DNA of 64,000 nt from assembly GCF_900108475.1 (NCBI RefSeq), contig NZ_FNWO01000006.1, positions 124,001 through 188,000 of the forward strand, given 5' to 3'. This DNA is from Magnetospirillum fulvum. GTDB taxonomy: Bacteria > Pseudomonadota > Alphaproteobacteria > Rhodospirillales > Magnetospirillaceae. The notes under the pieces were generated by a model. The model did not search any database and was not told where the DNA came from. It saw only the letters and a program-made list of their open reading frames with translations. The position numbers and the translations under genes were made by a program. Below are positions 9,166 to 18,412 of this stretch, one piece after another. How positions within the stretch are numbered: the stretch's first letter is position 1; the number at the start of each line of letters is the position of its first letter.

Positions 9166-9256
9166 ATGGATGAGCCCAGGGAATTGAACCACAGCCCCCG
9201 TCTCGCAACTCTGCCAGTTTACCCCGCATCGTCGCGGAAGGGTCGTGCCGGGGGCT
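9166..9256 (-). other. tRNA-like remnant with T-loop and D-loop motifs
   Basis: Read on the minus strand, this gene-free stretch holds GGTAAACTGGCAGAG (D-loop-like) and GGTTCAATTCCC (T-loop-like) followed by GGGCTCATCCA, plus perfect 8-base complementary ends (AGCCCCCG at 9256-9249 and CGGGGGCT at 9200-9193). No regular anticodon stem can be drawn and the T-stem pairs poorly, so it is not called a functional tRNA. It may be a decayed tRNA or another structured RNA. Confidence 0.25.
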
Positions 9257-9275
9257 AGAAGGGGGGTCGGGGTCC

Positions 9276-9950
9276 GTGCGAATACTTATTATCGCTGTCG
9301 CGTTCATCCTCGTCGTCTTAACCACGCTCGGCCTGGTGCCCGCCGCCCTGCTCGCCCCCTATGACGGGGCGATCCACGGTGTGCTGCCCAAGGCGATGTC
9401 GCTGGCGGCGTCGGTGCTGTTCCTCGCTTTGTTGGCCGAACGGGTGCGAATCGCGCCGGTCACCGTCGCCTCGCGGGCCGAGCCCGAGCCGGAACCGGCT
9501 CCCGAACCGGCCCGGCCGCTGCCCGCCGCAGCCCCCCTGCCGCCCGCGCCCGCTGCCGTCAACAGCGATGCCGAAATCGTCAGCTTCCTGGCTTTGTTGC
9601 AGGACAAAGGCCGTCTGGTCGATTTCCTGATGGACGATGTCACCCCCTATAGCGACGCCCAGGTCGGCGCCGCCGCCCGGGTGCTGCACCAGGGCTGCCG
9701 CGCCGTGCTGTCCGAGCATTTCACCATCCAGGCGATCCGGACCGAGGCCGAAGGCGACCGCGTCACCGTCCCGGCCGGATTTGCCGCCGACGAATATCGT
9801 CTGGTCGGGCGGATCGGCGGAGAAGCCCCCTTCACCGGCACCCTGGTCCATCACGGCTGGCGGGTCGAGGCGGTGCGGCTGCCGCGTCTGGTCCAGGCCG
9901 ATCCGGGCCGTCTGCCCGCGATCGCTCCGGCCGAAATCGAGCTTCGCTAG
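9276..9950 (+). CDS. DUF2760 membrane-anchored protein, chaperone-operon partner
   Basis: A 224-residue protein beginning with GTG, preceded by an AAGGGGGG ribosome-binding site. Two N-terminal hydrophobic segments are followed by a Pro/Ala/Glu-rich linker (about residues 68-95). The conserved DUF2760 domain follows: SFLALLQDKGRLVDFLMDDVTPYSDAQVGAAARVLHQGC...LSEHF. It lies 24 bases before the first Hsp70 gene. DUF2760 genes are repeatedly found next to unusual Hsp70 pairs, so a shared function with the next two genes is likely, but the biochemical role is unknown. Confidence 0.85.
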   Translation: MRILIIAVAFILVVLTTLGLVPAALLAPYDGAIHGVLPKAMSLAASVLFLALLAERVRIAPVTVASRAEPEPEPAPEPARPLPAAAPLPPAPAAVNSDAEIVSFLALLQDKGRLVDFLMDDVTPYSDAQVGAAARVLHQGCRAVLSEHFTIQAIRTEAEGDRVTVPAGFAADEYRLVGRIGGEAPFTGTLVHHGWRVEAVRLPRLVQADPGRLPAIAPAEIELR

Positions 9951-9974
9951 TCTTCCAACGATACGGCGGATTCC

Positions 9975-11807
9975 ATGACCCAGCGTTTCAGCCTCGGCAT
10001 CGATCTCGGCACCAGCAACAGCGCGGTGGCGCGGACCGGGACCGACAGCGCGGACACCGAGATCCTGGGCATCACCCAGGTGCTTGGCCCCAACCAGATC
10101 GGCGAGCGCCCGACCCTGCCGTCGGCGCTGTACCTGCCCCATCCCGATGAGTTCCCCGCCGGGGCCTTCCCGCTGCCCTGGCCCGAGACCGCGCCGGGGA
10201 GCGCCATCGTCGGTCAGTTCGCCCGCGATCATGGCGCGCTGGTGCCCGACCGGCTGGTGAGTTCGGCCAAATCCTGGCTGTCGAACCCGCATATCGACCC
10301 GCGCCAGCCGGTGCTGCCCTGGCTGTCCGAGAGCGTCGAGGCCAAGCTGTCGCCGTTCGAATGTTCGCGCCGCTATCTCGACCATCTCCGCCGCAGCCTG
10401 TCGCAGACCGTATCCGAGGCCGCGCTGGCCGAGGGTCTGGTGGTGCTGACCGTCCCCGCCTCGTTCGACGAGGTGGCGCGCACCCTGACCGCCGAAGCGG
10501 CCGAAGCCGCCGGTCTGGGCCGGGTCACCCTGCTGGAGGAGCCGCTGGCCGCCTTCTATGCCTGGGCCGATCAGGCCGGGCGGGACTGGCGCGGCCAGAT
10601 CGGGCCGGGCGATATCGTCCTGGTCTGCGATGTCGGCGGCGGCACCGCCGATTTCAGCCTGATCGCGGTATCGGAGACCGAGAGCGGCGAACTTGACCTC
10701 GACCGCGTCAGCGTCGGCGAACATATCCTGCTCGGCGGCGACAATATGGACCTCGCTTTGGCCTATGCGCTCCGCGCCGGGCTGGAGGCCGAGGGCAAGC
10801 AGATCGGCGATGTTCAGTTCCTGTCGCTGGTCCATTCCGCCGCGCGGGCCAAGGTCGCGCTGCTCGAAGACGAGTCGTTGGCCGAGGTGCCGATCACGGT
10901 GCCGTCGCGCGGCTCCAGCCTGTTCGGCGGCTCGATCTCGACCCGGCTGGATCGCGCCACACTCCAGGCGATCGTGCTGGACGGCTTCTTTGCCCGCACC
11001 GGGATCGACGACCAGCCCAAGGCGGCCCGCCGGGCCGGGTTGCAGGAATTTGGCCTCGCCTACGCCGCCGATCCGGTGATCAGCAAGCATCTCGCCCGCT
11101 TCCTGGTCCGCAGCCTGGAAAACGTCCGCGCCAGCGAGGCGCTGTCGGCGCGGATCGGGTCCGAACGTCTGACCGGCCGTTTCCTCGCCCCCACCGCCGT
11201 TCTGTTCAATGGCGGGGTGTTCAAGGCCCAGCCGATCCGGGTCCGGGTGCTGGACTTGCTGCGCGAGTGGAGCGGCGGGGCGGCCGTGCGCGAACTGGCC
11301 GGGGCCCAGCCCGACCTTGCCGTTGCCAAAGGGGCGGCGGTGTTCGGCCGTATCCGCCTGACCGGCAAGGGTATCCGGGTCAAGGCCGGGGCGGCACGGT
11401 CCTATTACATCGGCCTCGAATCCTCGATGCCGGCGGTGCCCGGCTTCACCCCGCCGTTGAAGGCGCTGTGCGTCGTGCCGCAGGGGATGGAGGAAGGCAG
11501 CGAGATCGTGATCGAAGGACGCGATCTGGCCCTGCTGACCGGCCAGCCCGCCGAGTTCCGCTTCTTCGCCTCCGACATCCGCAGCGGCGACGTCCCCGGC
11601 ACCGTGCTGCCCGATGCCGAGCGCGAATTGCAGGAGGTCAGCCTGCTTGAAATCGTCCTGCCCGAGGTCGATGGCGTGCCGCCCGGCCAGCCGGTGCCGG
11701 TTCAGGTCAATGTCGTCGTCACCGATGTCGGCACCCTGGAAGTGTGGATGAAGCACACCCGCTCCGACCGCCGCTGGAAAGTCGAGTTCCAGGTCCGCAC
11801 CGAATAG
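9975..11807 (+). CDS. Hsp70-family chaperone, DnaK-like, first of a pair
   Basis: A 610-residue Hsp70 relative. The actin-like ATPase has the phosphate-1 loop GIDLGTSNSAVA at residues 8-19 and the phosphate-2 loop DVGGGTADFS near residue 220; the ADP-binding region GGDNMDLALA is also present. The C-terminal part is shorter and unlike the DnaK substrate lid, and there is no EEVD-type tail. It lies between the DUF2760 gene and a second, larger Hsp70-like gene. It is distinct from housekeeping DnaK and HscA; no J-domain or GrpE partner is nearby. Client proteins are unknown. Confidence 0.9.
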   Translation: MTQRFSLGIDLGTSNSAVARTGTDSADTEILGITQVLGPNQIGERPTLPSALYLPHPDEFPAGAFPLPWPETAPGSAIVGQFARDHGALVPDRLVSSAKSWLSNPHIDPRQPVLPWLSESVEAKLSPFECSRRYLDHLRRSLSQTVSEAALAEGLVVLTVPASFDEVARTLTAEAAEAAGLGRVTLLEEPLAAFYAWADQAGRDWRGQIGPGDIVLVCDVGGGTADFSLIAVSETESGELDLDRVSVGEHILLGGDNMDLALAYALRAGLEAEGKQIGDVQFLSLVHSAARAKVALLEDESLAEVPITVPSRGSSLFGGSISTRLDRATLQAIVLDGFFARTGIDDQPKAARRAGLQEFGLAYAADPVISKHLARFLVRSLENVRASEALSARIGSERLTGRFLAPTAVLFNGGVFKAQPIRVRVLDLLREWSGGAAVRELAGAQPDLAVAKGAAVFGRIRLTGKGIRVKAGAARSYYIGLESSMPAVPGFTPPLKALCVVPQGMEEGSEIVIEGRDLALLTGQPAEFRFFASDIRSGDVPGTVLPDAERELQEVSLLEIVLPEVDGVPPGQPVPVQVNVVVTDVGTLEVWMKHTRSDRRWKVEFQVRTE

Positions 11808-11848
11808 CGGACATTCGTCCTTTTCCTCCTGTGCGGTGTGTTCGTGTG

Positions 11849-14611
11849 ATGGCCCAGCCTCGTTTCAGCATCGGGATCGACCTCGGCACCAGCAATTCCG
11901 CCCTCGCCTTCTCGGCCCTGGACGGCGACGGGACCACCGAGATTTTGCCGGTTCCGCAATGGGATGGCGAGACGACCCGGACCGAGGCGGCGACGCTGCC
12001 CTCTGCCCTCTATTGGCCGGAAACCCCGCCAGACGGTGCGGCTCCGGGCTGGATCGTCGGACGGCTGGCCCGGCGCAAGGCGGGCGAGGTGCCGGGACGA
12101 GTGGTGCTGTCGGCCAAATCCTGGCTGTGCCACCACGCCGCCGACCGCTCGGCCCGCTTCCTGCCCTGGGGCGGCGACGAGATCGCCATTGCCGACAAGA
12201 TTTCCCCGGTCGAAGCCTCGGCGCTGATCCTGCGCCATCTGTGGTCGGCCTGGGATGCCCGCTTCGCCGCTCAGGGGCCGGATTATTGCTTCGAGGCCCA
12301 GGACATCACCATCACCGTTCCGGCCTCGTTCGACGCGGTGGCGCAACGCCTGACCCTTGACGCCGCCCGCGACGCCCGCTTCCCCGAGCGCACCCGCCTG
12401 CTCGAAGAACCCCAGGCCGCCTTTGCCTGGTGGCTGGAACAGCGTCACGGCGGCGGCGACATCTGGGCGGCGCTGCCCGATCCCGACAACGCCCGCCACC
12501 ATGTCCTGGTCGTCGATGTCGGCGGCGGCACCACCGATTTCAGCCTGTTCGAACTGCGTCGCGACGAGGACGGCTCCGCCGCCCCCCGCATCGTCCGGGT
12601 CGCGGTCAGCGACCATATCCTGCTCGGCGGCGACAATATCGACCTTGCCCTGGCCCATCTGATGGAACCGCGCCTGACCCGGGGGCTGGCCCCGCTGTCG
12701 GCCGGGCAATGGGATCATCTGGTGTCGTCCTGCCGTGCCTTGAAAGAGCGGGCGTTGAGCGAGGACGGCGGCCCCGACGAGGTGTTTACCCTGTCGGTGC
12801 CGGGACGCGGTTCGGGCCTGATCGGCGGCGCGCTGACCGCCGATTTGACCCGCGCCGATCTCGACACGCTGTTGTTCGACGGCTTTTTCCCCGCCTGCGG
12901 CCCCGACGATGGACCCCAGCGCGCGGCGACCGCGATCAAGGAATGGGGGCTGCCCTACGCCTTTGACGGCGCGGTCACCCGCCACCTTGCCGACTTCCTG
13001 CGCGACCGCCCCCGGATCGACGCGGTTTTGTTCAATGGCGGCTCGCTGACGCCCCGGCGGCTGCGTGCTCTGCTGTGCGAGCGGATCGCGGACTGGCAGG
13101 ACGGTCAAGCGCCCCAGGTGCTGGAGAACGGCCAGCTTGACCTTGCGGTCGCCCGCGGTGCCGCCTATTCCGGCTGGCTGCGCCATCGACAGAGCGGCGC
13201 GATCGAGGCCGGAGCGGCCCGCGCGGTGTTCATCGAGGCCCATCGCGGCGAGGACAGCGATGGCGAGCGCTCGCTGGTCTGCCTGCTGCCCCACGGCGCG
13301 GCGGTCGAGCGCGATTTCGAACCGTCGGGGCTCGATCTCAGCTTGCGGCTCGACCGGATGGTCAGCTTCCGCGTCCATACCTCGACCCGCCATGACCGGG
13401 TCCGGCTGGGCGAGATCGTCGCGCTCGATCCCGACCGCTTCCGCGCCCTGCCCCCGCTGGAAACGGTGTTGCAAGCCCCGGAGGGAAGCAACGCCGAGAC
13501 GATTCCGGTCGGGCTGGTCGCCCGCGTCAACGAATTGGGGCTGTTGCAGGTGTCGATCCGCAGCCGCGCCCCCGGTCTCGACCAAGTCTGGCCGCTCGAT
13601 TTCAACCTGCGTCAACAGGACCGCCCCGATGCCTCGGCCGACGCCCCGGTTCAGGCCGAGGCCAACGCGCCCTCCGACAAGATCGAGGCCGCCGCCGCCC
13701 GCATCCGCGCCGTGCTGGGCCGCCCCGCCGCCAAGGGCGACAAGCTGACCGCGCCCCGGCTGCTGCAAAGCCTGGAACAGATTTTGGGGATACCGCGCGG
13801 CACCTGGAACGCGGTGCTGCTGCGCAGCTTGTGGCCCAGCCTGGACGCCTGCGGCGACCAGATCGGCCTGTCGGTCGAGCATGAAGAGGCGTGGCTGACC
13901 CTGGCCGGGTTCCTGCTGCGGCCCGGCTTTGGCGTCGCCCAGGACGAGTCCCGGATCGACGCGCTGTGGCGGCTGCGCGAAGTGGGTGCCCGCTTCCCCG
14001 GCAAGCGCATCCGGGTCCAGGAACAGATTTTGTGGCGGCGGCTGGCGGGCGGATTGTCGCGCGAGCGGCAAGAGGCGCTGGCCCGCTCCGAGATGGAGCG
14101 GATCGTTCAGGCCAAATCCGCCGCCCCCGAACTGATCCGGATGGTCGGCGCGTTCGAGCGGCTTGGCCCCGATTTGAAGGCCGATCTGGTCCGCCGCTTC
14201 ATCGACAGCGCGGCGGCGCTGGCGGCCGAGCGCAAGCATTGCGCCCCCTATCTGGCGGCGCTGGGATCGCTGCTGAATCGCACCCCGTTCCATTCCGGCC
14301 CCGAGGCGGTGATGCCTGCCGCTTTGGTCGAGCGGGCGTTCGAGGCCCTGCGCGGCTTTGACTGGGCCGACCCCGAACTGGTCGAGGCCCAGACCCTGTT
14401 CCTGCGCGCCGGTCGTGCCGTCGCCGACCGCACTATCGACCTTGGCGAATCGCTGCGGTTCAAGATCGCCAACCGACTGGAGAAATGCGGCATCGCGCCT
14501 TCGCGGACGGCGCGGCTAAAATCGGTGGTGCCGGTCGAACGCGCCGACCTGATCGGCTATTTCAGCGACGACGTCCCGCCCGGCCTGATCCTGACGCCCC
14601 CCGCGCGATAA
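11849..14611 (+). CDS. Large Hsp70-family protein with extra C-terminal domain (DUF3731 type)
   Basis: A 920-residue protein starting 41 bases after the first Hsp70 gene. It opens with the same ATPase signatures (GIDLGTSNSALAFS; DVGGGTTDFSLF; GGDNIDLALAH). The Hsp70-like region ends near residue 590 and is followed by about 300 residues of mainly helical sequence (from about SDKIEAAAARIRAVLG to the end), which is the DUF3731-type extension. An in-frame start at 11744 would overlap the preceding gene and add a non-conserved leader, so ATG 11849 is chosen. The DUF2760/Hsp70/Hsp70-DUF3731 set is probably one operon. Confidence 0.88.
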   Translation: MAQPRFSIGIDLGTSNSALAFSALDGDGTTEILPVPQWDGETTRTEAATLPSALYWPETPPDGAAPGWIVGRLARRKAGEVPGRVVLSAKSWLCHHAADRSARFLPWGGDEIAIADKISPVEASALILRHLWSAWDARFAAQGPDYCFEAQDITITVPASFDAVAQRLTLDAARDARFPERTRLLEEPQAAFAWWLEQRHGGGDIWAALPDPDNARHHVLVVDVGGGTTDFSLFELRRDEDGSAAPRIVRVAVSDHILLGGDNIDLALAHLMEPRLTRGLAPLSAGQWDHLVSSCRALKERALSEDGGPDEVFTLSVPGRGSGLIGGALTADLTRADLDTLLFDGFFPACGPDDGPQRAATAIKEWGLPYAFDGAVTRHLADFLRDRPRIDAVLFNGGSLTPRRLRALLCERIADWQDGQAPQVLENGQLDLAVARGAAYSGWLRHRQSGAIEAGAARAVFIEAHRGEDSDGERSLVCLLPHGAAVERDFEPSGLDLSLRLDRMVSFRVHTSTRHDRVRLGEIVALDPDRFRALPPLETVLQAPEGSNAETIPVGLVARVNELGLLQVSIRSRAPGLDQVWPLDFNLRQQDRPDASADAPVQAEANAPSDKIEAAAARIRAVLGRPAAKGDKLTAPRLLQSLEQILGIPRGTWNAVLLRSLWPSLDACGDQIGLSVEHEEAWLTLAGFLLRPGFGVAQDESRIDALWRLREVGARFPGKRIRVQEQILWRRLAGGLSRERQEALARSEMERIVQAKSAAPELIRMVGAFERLGPDLKADLVRRFIDSAAALAAERKHCAPYLAALGSLLNRTPFHSGPEAVMPAALVERAFEALRGFDWADPELVEAQTLFLRAGRAVADRTIDLGESLRFKIANRLEKCGIAPSRTARLKSVVPVERADLIGYFSDDVPPGLILTPPAR

Positions 14612-14646
14612 CCGCCAACGGGTCAAATCGAGGATTGGCCGAGAGT
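14607..14646. repeat. Dispersed palindromic repeat, copy 1 (REP-like)
   Basis: The sequence around 14611-14640 (ccaacgggtcaaatcgagga then ttggcc) matches the palindrome at 50296-50335 with a few substitutions, including the central gggtYaaatcgagg loop. Both copies lie at the 3' edge of a gene: here directly after the large Hsp70 gene, there directly after the TPR gene. The right-hand copy is a cleaner inverted repeat, so this one is a degenerate REP-like element. Confidence 0.5.
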
Positions 14647-14687
14647 ACGCTCGCTCGGGCGCGGGTGGGTCTTTGACGGAGACTGCC

Positions 14688-15917
14688 TTGTTCGACCTCC
14701 TGATCGGAAACCGCAACGTCCGGGCCTTTGCCGGAATCCGGGCCTGCCTCGCCTTAGCCGGGCAGATGCAGACCGTCGCCATCGGCTGGTATGTCTATAC
14801 CCTGACCGGCAGCGCCTGGCATCTGGGCTTCATCGGGCTGGTCCAGTTCCTCCCCGGCGTGCTGTTGTTCCCGCTGATCGGCCATGTTGCCGACCATTAT
14901 GACCGCCGCCGCGTTGTCGCCGCGACGCTGTGGACCCAGTCGCTGGCCAGTCTGGCCCTGATCGTGGTGGTTGCCCTGCCAGATCCCAGCCTGTGGGCGC
15001 TGTATCTGATCATTGTCGTGATCGGCGGGGCCAGGGCGTTCACGATGCCCGCTTTGTCGTCGCTGCTGCCCAATCTGGTCGATGCCGAGACCTTTCCCCG
15101 CGCCGTCGCCACCGGCTCGTCGGCGTTCCAGGTCGCCACCATCGTCGGACCGGCGATCGGCGGATTGCTCTACGTCCTCAACCACCTCGTCACCTTCGGC
15201 CTTGCCGCCGTGATCTATCTGGCGGCGATCCTGCTGGTGCTGGGGGTAAAAACGGTGCGGGGCGATGCCACCCCGGCCCGCGCCGCGCCGGGCGAAGACG
15301 ACGGCGTGCTGGCCGGATTGCGCTATATCCGCACCAATCCGGTCCTGCTCGGCGCGATCTCGCTCGACATGTTCGCGGTGCTGCTGGGCGGAGTCACCGC
15401 GCTGCTGCCGATCTATGCCAGCGATATCCTGAAGGTCGGGCCGACCGGTCTTGGCCTGCTGCGCAGCGCTCCGGCGATCGGGGCGACCGTCGTCGGGCTC
15501 TATCTCGCCCAGCACAGTATCGAGCGGCGGGCGGGCGCGCTGATGCTGGCCTGCGTCGCCGGGTTCGGCGTCGCGACGATCGTCTTCTCGCTCTCGACCT
15601 CGCTGTGGCTGTCGGTGGCGGCGCTGATCGCACTCGGCGGCTTTGACATGGTCAGCATGGTGATCCGCCAGACCCTGGTCCAGCTCTCGACCCCCGACGC
15701 GATGCGGGGACGGGTCAGCGCCGTCAGTTTCCTGTTCATCGGCGCGTCGAATCAGTTGGGGGAGTTCGAATCCGGCGCGACCGCCGCGCTGATGGGAGTG
15801 ATCCCGGCGGCGGTGCTGGGCGGAGTCGGAACCTTGGTGGTGGTGGGGCTTTGGACGGTGCTGTTCCCCAGCTTGCGCCGGATTGACACGCTGTCCAAAG
15901 CCCCCGACCGATTATGA
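14688..15917 (+). CDS. MFS exporter (EntS-like)
   Basis: A protein of about 409 residues with 12 hydrophobic segments; the family motif region HVADHYDRRRVVAATLWTQ after the second helix is the MFS loop-2 signature. The closest type is the EntS/bacterial MFS exporter group, whose members export siderophores or drugs. The start is a TTG: one at 14673 is possible, but TTG 14688 has GGAG six bases upstream and is preferred. The stop overlaps the stop of the convergent helicase gene by a few bases. Substrate unknown; no siderophore genes are adjacent. Confidence 0.85.
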   Translation: MFDLLIGNRNVRAFAGIRACLALAGQMQTVAIGWYVYTLTGSAWHLGFIGLVQFLPGVLLFPLIGHVADHYDRRRVVAATLWTQSLASLALIVVVALPDPSLWALYLIIVVIGGARAFTMPALSSLLPNLVDAETFPRAVATGSSAFQVATIVGPAIGGLLYVLNHLVTFGLAAVIYLAAILLVLGVKTVRGDATPARAAPGEDDGVLAGLRYIRTNPVLLGAISLDMFAVLLGGVTALLPIYASDILKVGPTGLGLLRSAPAIGATVVGLYLAQHSIERRAGALMLACVAGFGVATIVFSLSTSLWLSVAALIALGGFDMVSMVIRQTLVQLSTPDAMRGRVSAVSFLFIGASNQLGEFESGATAALMGVIPAAVLGGVGTLVVVGLWTVLFPSLRRIDTLSKAPDRL

Positions 15918-17645
15918 CGTCCGGGGCGGAGTCCGGGGCCGCGAAGCGGGCCGTTCGCTCCGCTCGGTCCGAGCCGGGCGGCCTTCGCCGCCTTCGGCCG
16001 GGCCGGAATCGCCCAGCGGTTCGATGCGGACGTCGCCCCGTTCGATCCGCGCGACCGAGGCGAGGAACTTGTCCGCCGCCGCGACGTCGATCTCGAACCG
16101 GGTCTCGCGCTCGAAGATGCGGATCGCGCCGATCTCCTGCTTGGTGATCTTGCCCTGGCGACAGATCATCGGGATCAGCCAGCGCGGATCGGCGTTCTTC
16201 TGCCGACCGACATTGAGGCGGAACCACACATGCTGTCCCGGCGTGCTTTCGCGCCGGGGACGGCGGGGTTCGGCGGGATCGCGCGGCGACGGCCCGCCCT
16301 CGCCCGGATCGAACACATCCTCGGCGGCAGGCAGGTGCGAGCGGTACATCCGCACCAGCGCGGCGGCGATGTCCTCGGGCGAGCGTTCGGCCAGCAGGGC
16401 CTTGGCCATCGCCAGATCGTCCTCGGTCAGATCCTCGGTGACGAACGGGCTTTGCAGCAGCCGCTCCTGATCGAGCTTGCGGATGTCGTCGGCCGACGGG
16501 GCACCGCCCCAGATGGCATGAACCCCGGCCGACTGAAGCAATTGCTCGGCCTTGCGACGGCGCGACAACAGCACCAGCAGGACGCTGATCCCCTTGCGCC
16601 CGGCGCGGCCGGTACGGCCGCTGCGATGCTGCATCGTCGCGGCGTTCTGCGGCAGTTCGGCATGGATCACCAGCCCGATATTGGGCAGGTCGATCCCGCG
16701 CGCGGCGACGTCGGTGGCGACGCAGACCCGGGCCCGGCCGTCGCGCAGCGCCTGAAGCGCCTGATTGCGCTCGTTCTGGCCCAACTCGCCGGACAGAGCG
16801 ACGGCGGCGAATCCGCGTTCAAGCAAGATCGCCTGGAGATGGCGGACCGAATCGCGGGTGTTGCAAAAGACCAGCGTCGCCGGAGATTCGACATAGCGCA
16901 GCAGATTGACCACCGCGTGCTCGACCTCGTTGGGAGCGACGCGGACGGCGCGGTATTCGATGTCGGCATGGCCCTGTTGCCCCGCCGACACCGCGATCCG
17001 CCAGGCGTCGCGCTGGTATTGCTTGGCCAGAGCGACGATCGCCTTGGGCAGCGTCGCCGAGAACAAAAGGGTGCGGCGATTCTGCGGCGTCGCCTCCAGG
17101 ATGAATTCGAGATCCTCGCGGAAACCGAGATCGAGCATCTCGTCGGCTTCGTCGAGCACCACCGCCTTCAACCGGGTGATCCGCAGCCCGCCGCGCTCGA
17201 GATGGTCGCGCAGGCGGCCCGGAGTCCCGACGACGATGTGCGCGCCCTTTGCCAGCATCCGCTGTTCGGCGCGCGGGTCCATCCCGCCGACGCAAGACAC
17301 CACCCGGCCGCCGGCATGCTGGTACAGCCACGACAATTCGCGCTGGACCTGAAGCGCCAGTTCACGGGTGGGGGCGACGATCAGGGCGATCGGTTCGTCG
17401 GCCGGTTCCAGCGTCAGGGCATCGCCCAGCAGGGTATCGGCGATGGCGAGACCGTAGGCAACCGTCTTGCCCGATCCGGTCTGCGCCGAGACCAGCAGGT
17501 CGCGGCCCTTCGCACCGGGGTCGAGCACCGCCGTCTGGACAGCGGTCAATTCAGTATAGTCGCGCTCGGTCAGAGCTTGGGTGAGCGGGTGGCCCACAGG
17601 AAAAAAGACCATGTTTGGAGCGTTGCTTTCGTGCGTTGGGAGCAT
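15912..17645 (-). CDS. DEAD-box ATP-dependent RNA helicase (DeaD/DbpA-like)
   Basis: A 577-residue helicase: Q-motif region (FPVGHPLTQALTERDYTELTAVQ), motif I AQTGSGKT, Ia PTRELALQ, II VLDEADEML, III SAT, and VI HRSGRTGRAG. The C-terminal 80 residues before the tail (TPGQHVWFRLNVGRQKNADPRWL...) are a DbpA-type RNA-binding domain, followed by a basic Arg/Pro/Glu tail. Such enzymes unwind structured RNA during ribosome assembly and in cold adaptation. The ATG at 17645 is used; ATG 17612 is an alternative closer to the Q motif. It ends against the convergent MFS gene. Confidence 0.92.
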   Translation of the reverse strand: MLPTHESNAPNMVFFPVGHPLTQALTERDYTELTAVQTAVLDPGAKGRDLLVSAQTGSGKTVAYGLAIADTLLGDALTLEPADEPIALIVAPTRELALQVQRELSWLYQHAGGRVVSCVGGMDPRAEQRMLAKGAHIVVGTPGRLRDHLERGGLRITRLKAVVLDEADEMLDLGFREDLEFILEATPQNRRTLLFSATLPKAIVALAKQYQRDAWRIAVSAGQQGHADIEYRAVRVAPNEVEHAVVNLLRYVESPATLVFCNTRDSVRHLQAILLERGFAAVALSGELGQNERNQALQALRDGRARVCVATDVAARGIDLPNIGLVIHAELPQNAATMQHRSGRTGRAGRKGISVLLVLLSRRRKAEQLLQSAGVHAIWGGAPSADDIRKLDQERLLQSPFVTEDLTEDDLAMAKALLAERSPEDIAAALVRMYRSHLPAAEDVFDPGEGGPSPRDPAEPRRPRRESTPGQHVWFRLNVGRQKNADPRWLIPMICRQGKITKQEIGAIRIFERETRFEIDVAAADKFLASVARIERGDVRIEPLGDSGPAEGGEGRPARTERSERPASRPRTPPRTS

Positions 17646-17820
17646 CAATGCCTAGTGCGGGACCGGCCCGACGCCGGTGCCTCTGGACCAGGAACGAGTC
17701 GACCGCGGCGCGCGATGCCGACCCAAGCGATTGGATAGCACGTTTCCCGCCGCCGTCACCCGAAATTCACCATTCCCCGAGCGGGAGACCGATCCGATCC
17801 GCCCCTCCGCCCTTCGACGG

Positions 17821-18171
17821 TCACGGCACCGAGCGCATTTTCTCGATCCAGCCGTGGCGGGCGAAGCAGCCGCGCACGACCTGATCGCGCAGATCGGCGT
17901 TGGCGTCCTCCTGCCGATAGGATGGCGGGGTCACGGTGTCGTAGGTGGTGCAGTTGCGGCGGCTTTTGTCGCAATAATGCGAGGTACGCGAACTGCCGGG
18001 ATCGAGGACATAGACGGGAACAACCGGAACCTTTCCTGCCCCTTCAAGCATGCAGGCCGCCTTGACCTGCTCCCACTCGCCCGGAGTACCGCCGGGCTTT
18101 TCCCAATAGCGCTCGACGCACCCCGCAAGCAGAAGAGCCGATCCAACCGCAACAAAGATTGGCCTTACCAT
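17821..18171 (-). CDS. Small lipoprotein, unknown function
   Basis: A protein of about 116 residues with a lipoprotein signal peptide and lipobox LLAGC (Cys near residue 18). The mature part is 98 residues and contains four further cysteines (AACMLEG, HYCDKS, RNCTTYD, RGCFARHG), which could form disulfides in the periplasm. A GTG at 18180 in the same frame is an alternative start. It stands alone between two unrelated genes. No family recognised. Confidence 0.7.
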   Translation of the reverse strand: MVRPIFVAVGSALLLAGCVERYWEKPGGTPGEWEQVKAACMLEGAGKVPVVPVYVLDPGSSRTSHYCDKSRRNCTTYDTVTPPSYRQEDANADLRDQVVRGCFARHGWIEKMRSVP

Positions 18172-18412
18172 CGCCGACACCGCCTCGTCATCGTCTTGTC
18201 CCGCAACCCAGCCTACACGAGCGCCCCCGTCGTGAATACGGCGCTATCGCCGTCCCGAAACGCCATCGCCCGCATTGCGGTTTATACGGATGTCGGCGTA
18301 TGGTTCGCCTCCTATGCGATCGGATTGAATCCTGTCCGATCCAGCCCCGATTGCCCTCGCGCTCCGACGGCCCCGGCGGGCGTTCTGTTGCGAGCGGGAT
18401 CGGTTGACCCGG

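Noticed and set aside
9318-14293. Two long minus-strand frames (812 and 863 codons) opposite the chaperone operon
   Set aside because: Antisense shadows of the DUF2760 and Hsp70 genes, whose plus-strand products carry clear ATPase motifs.
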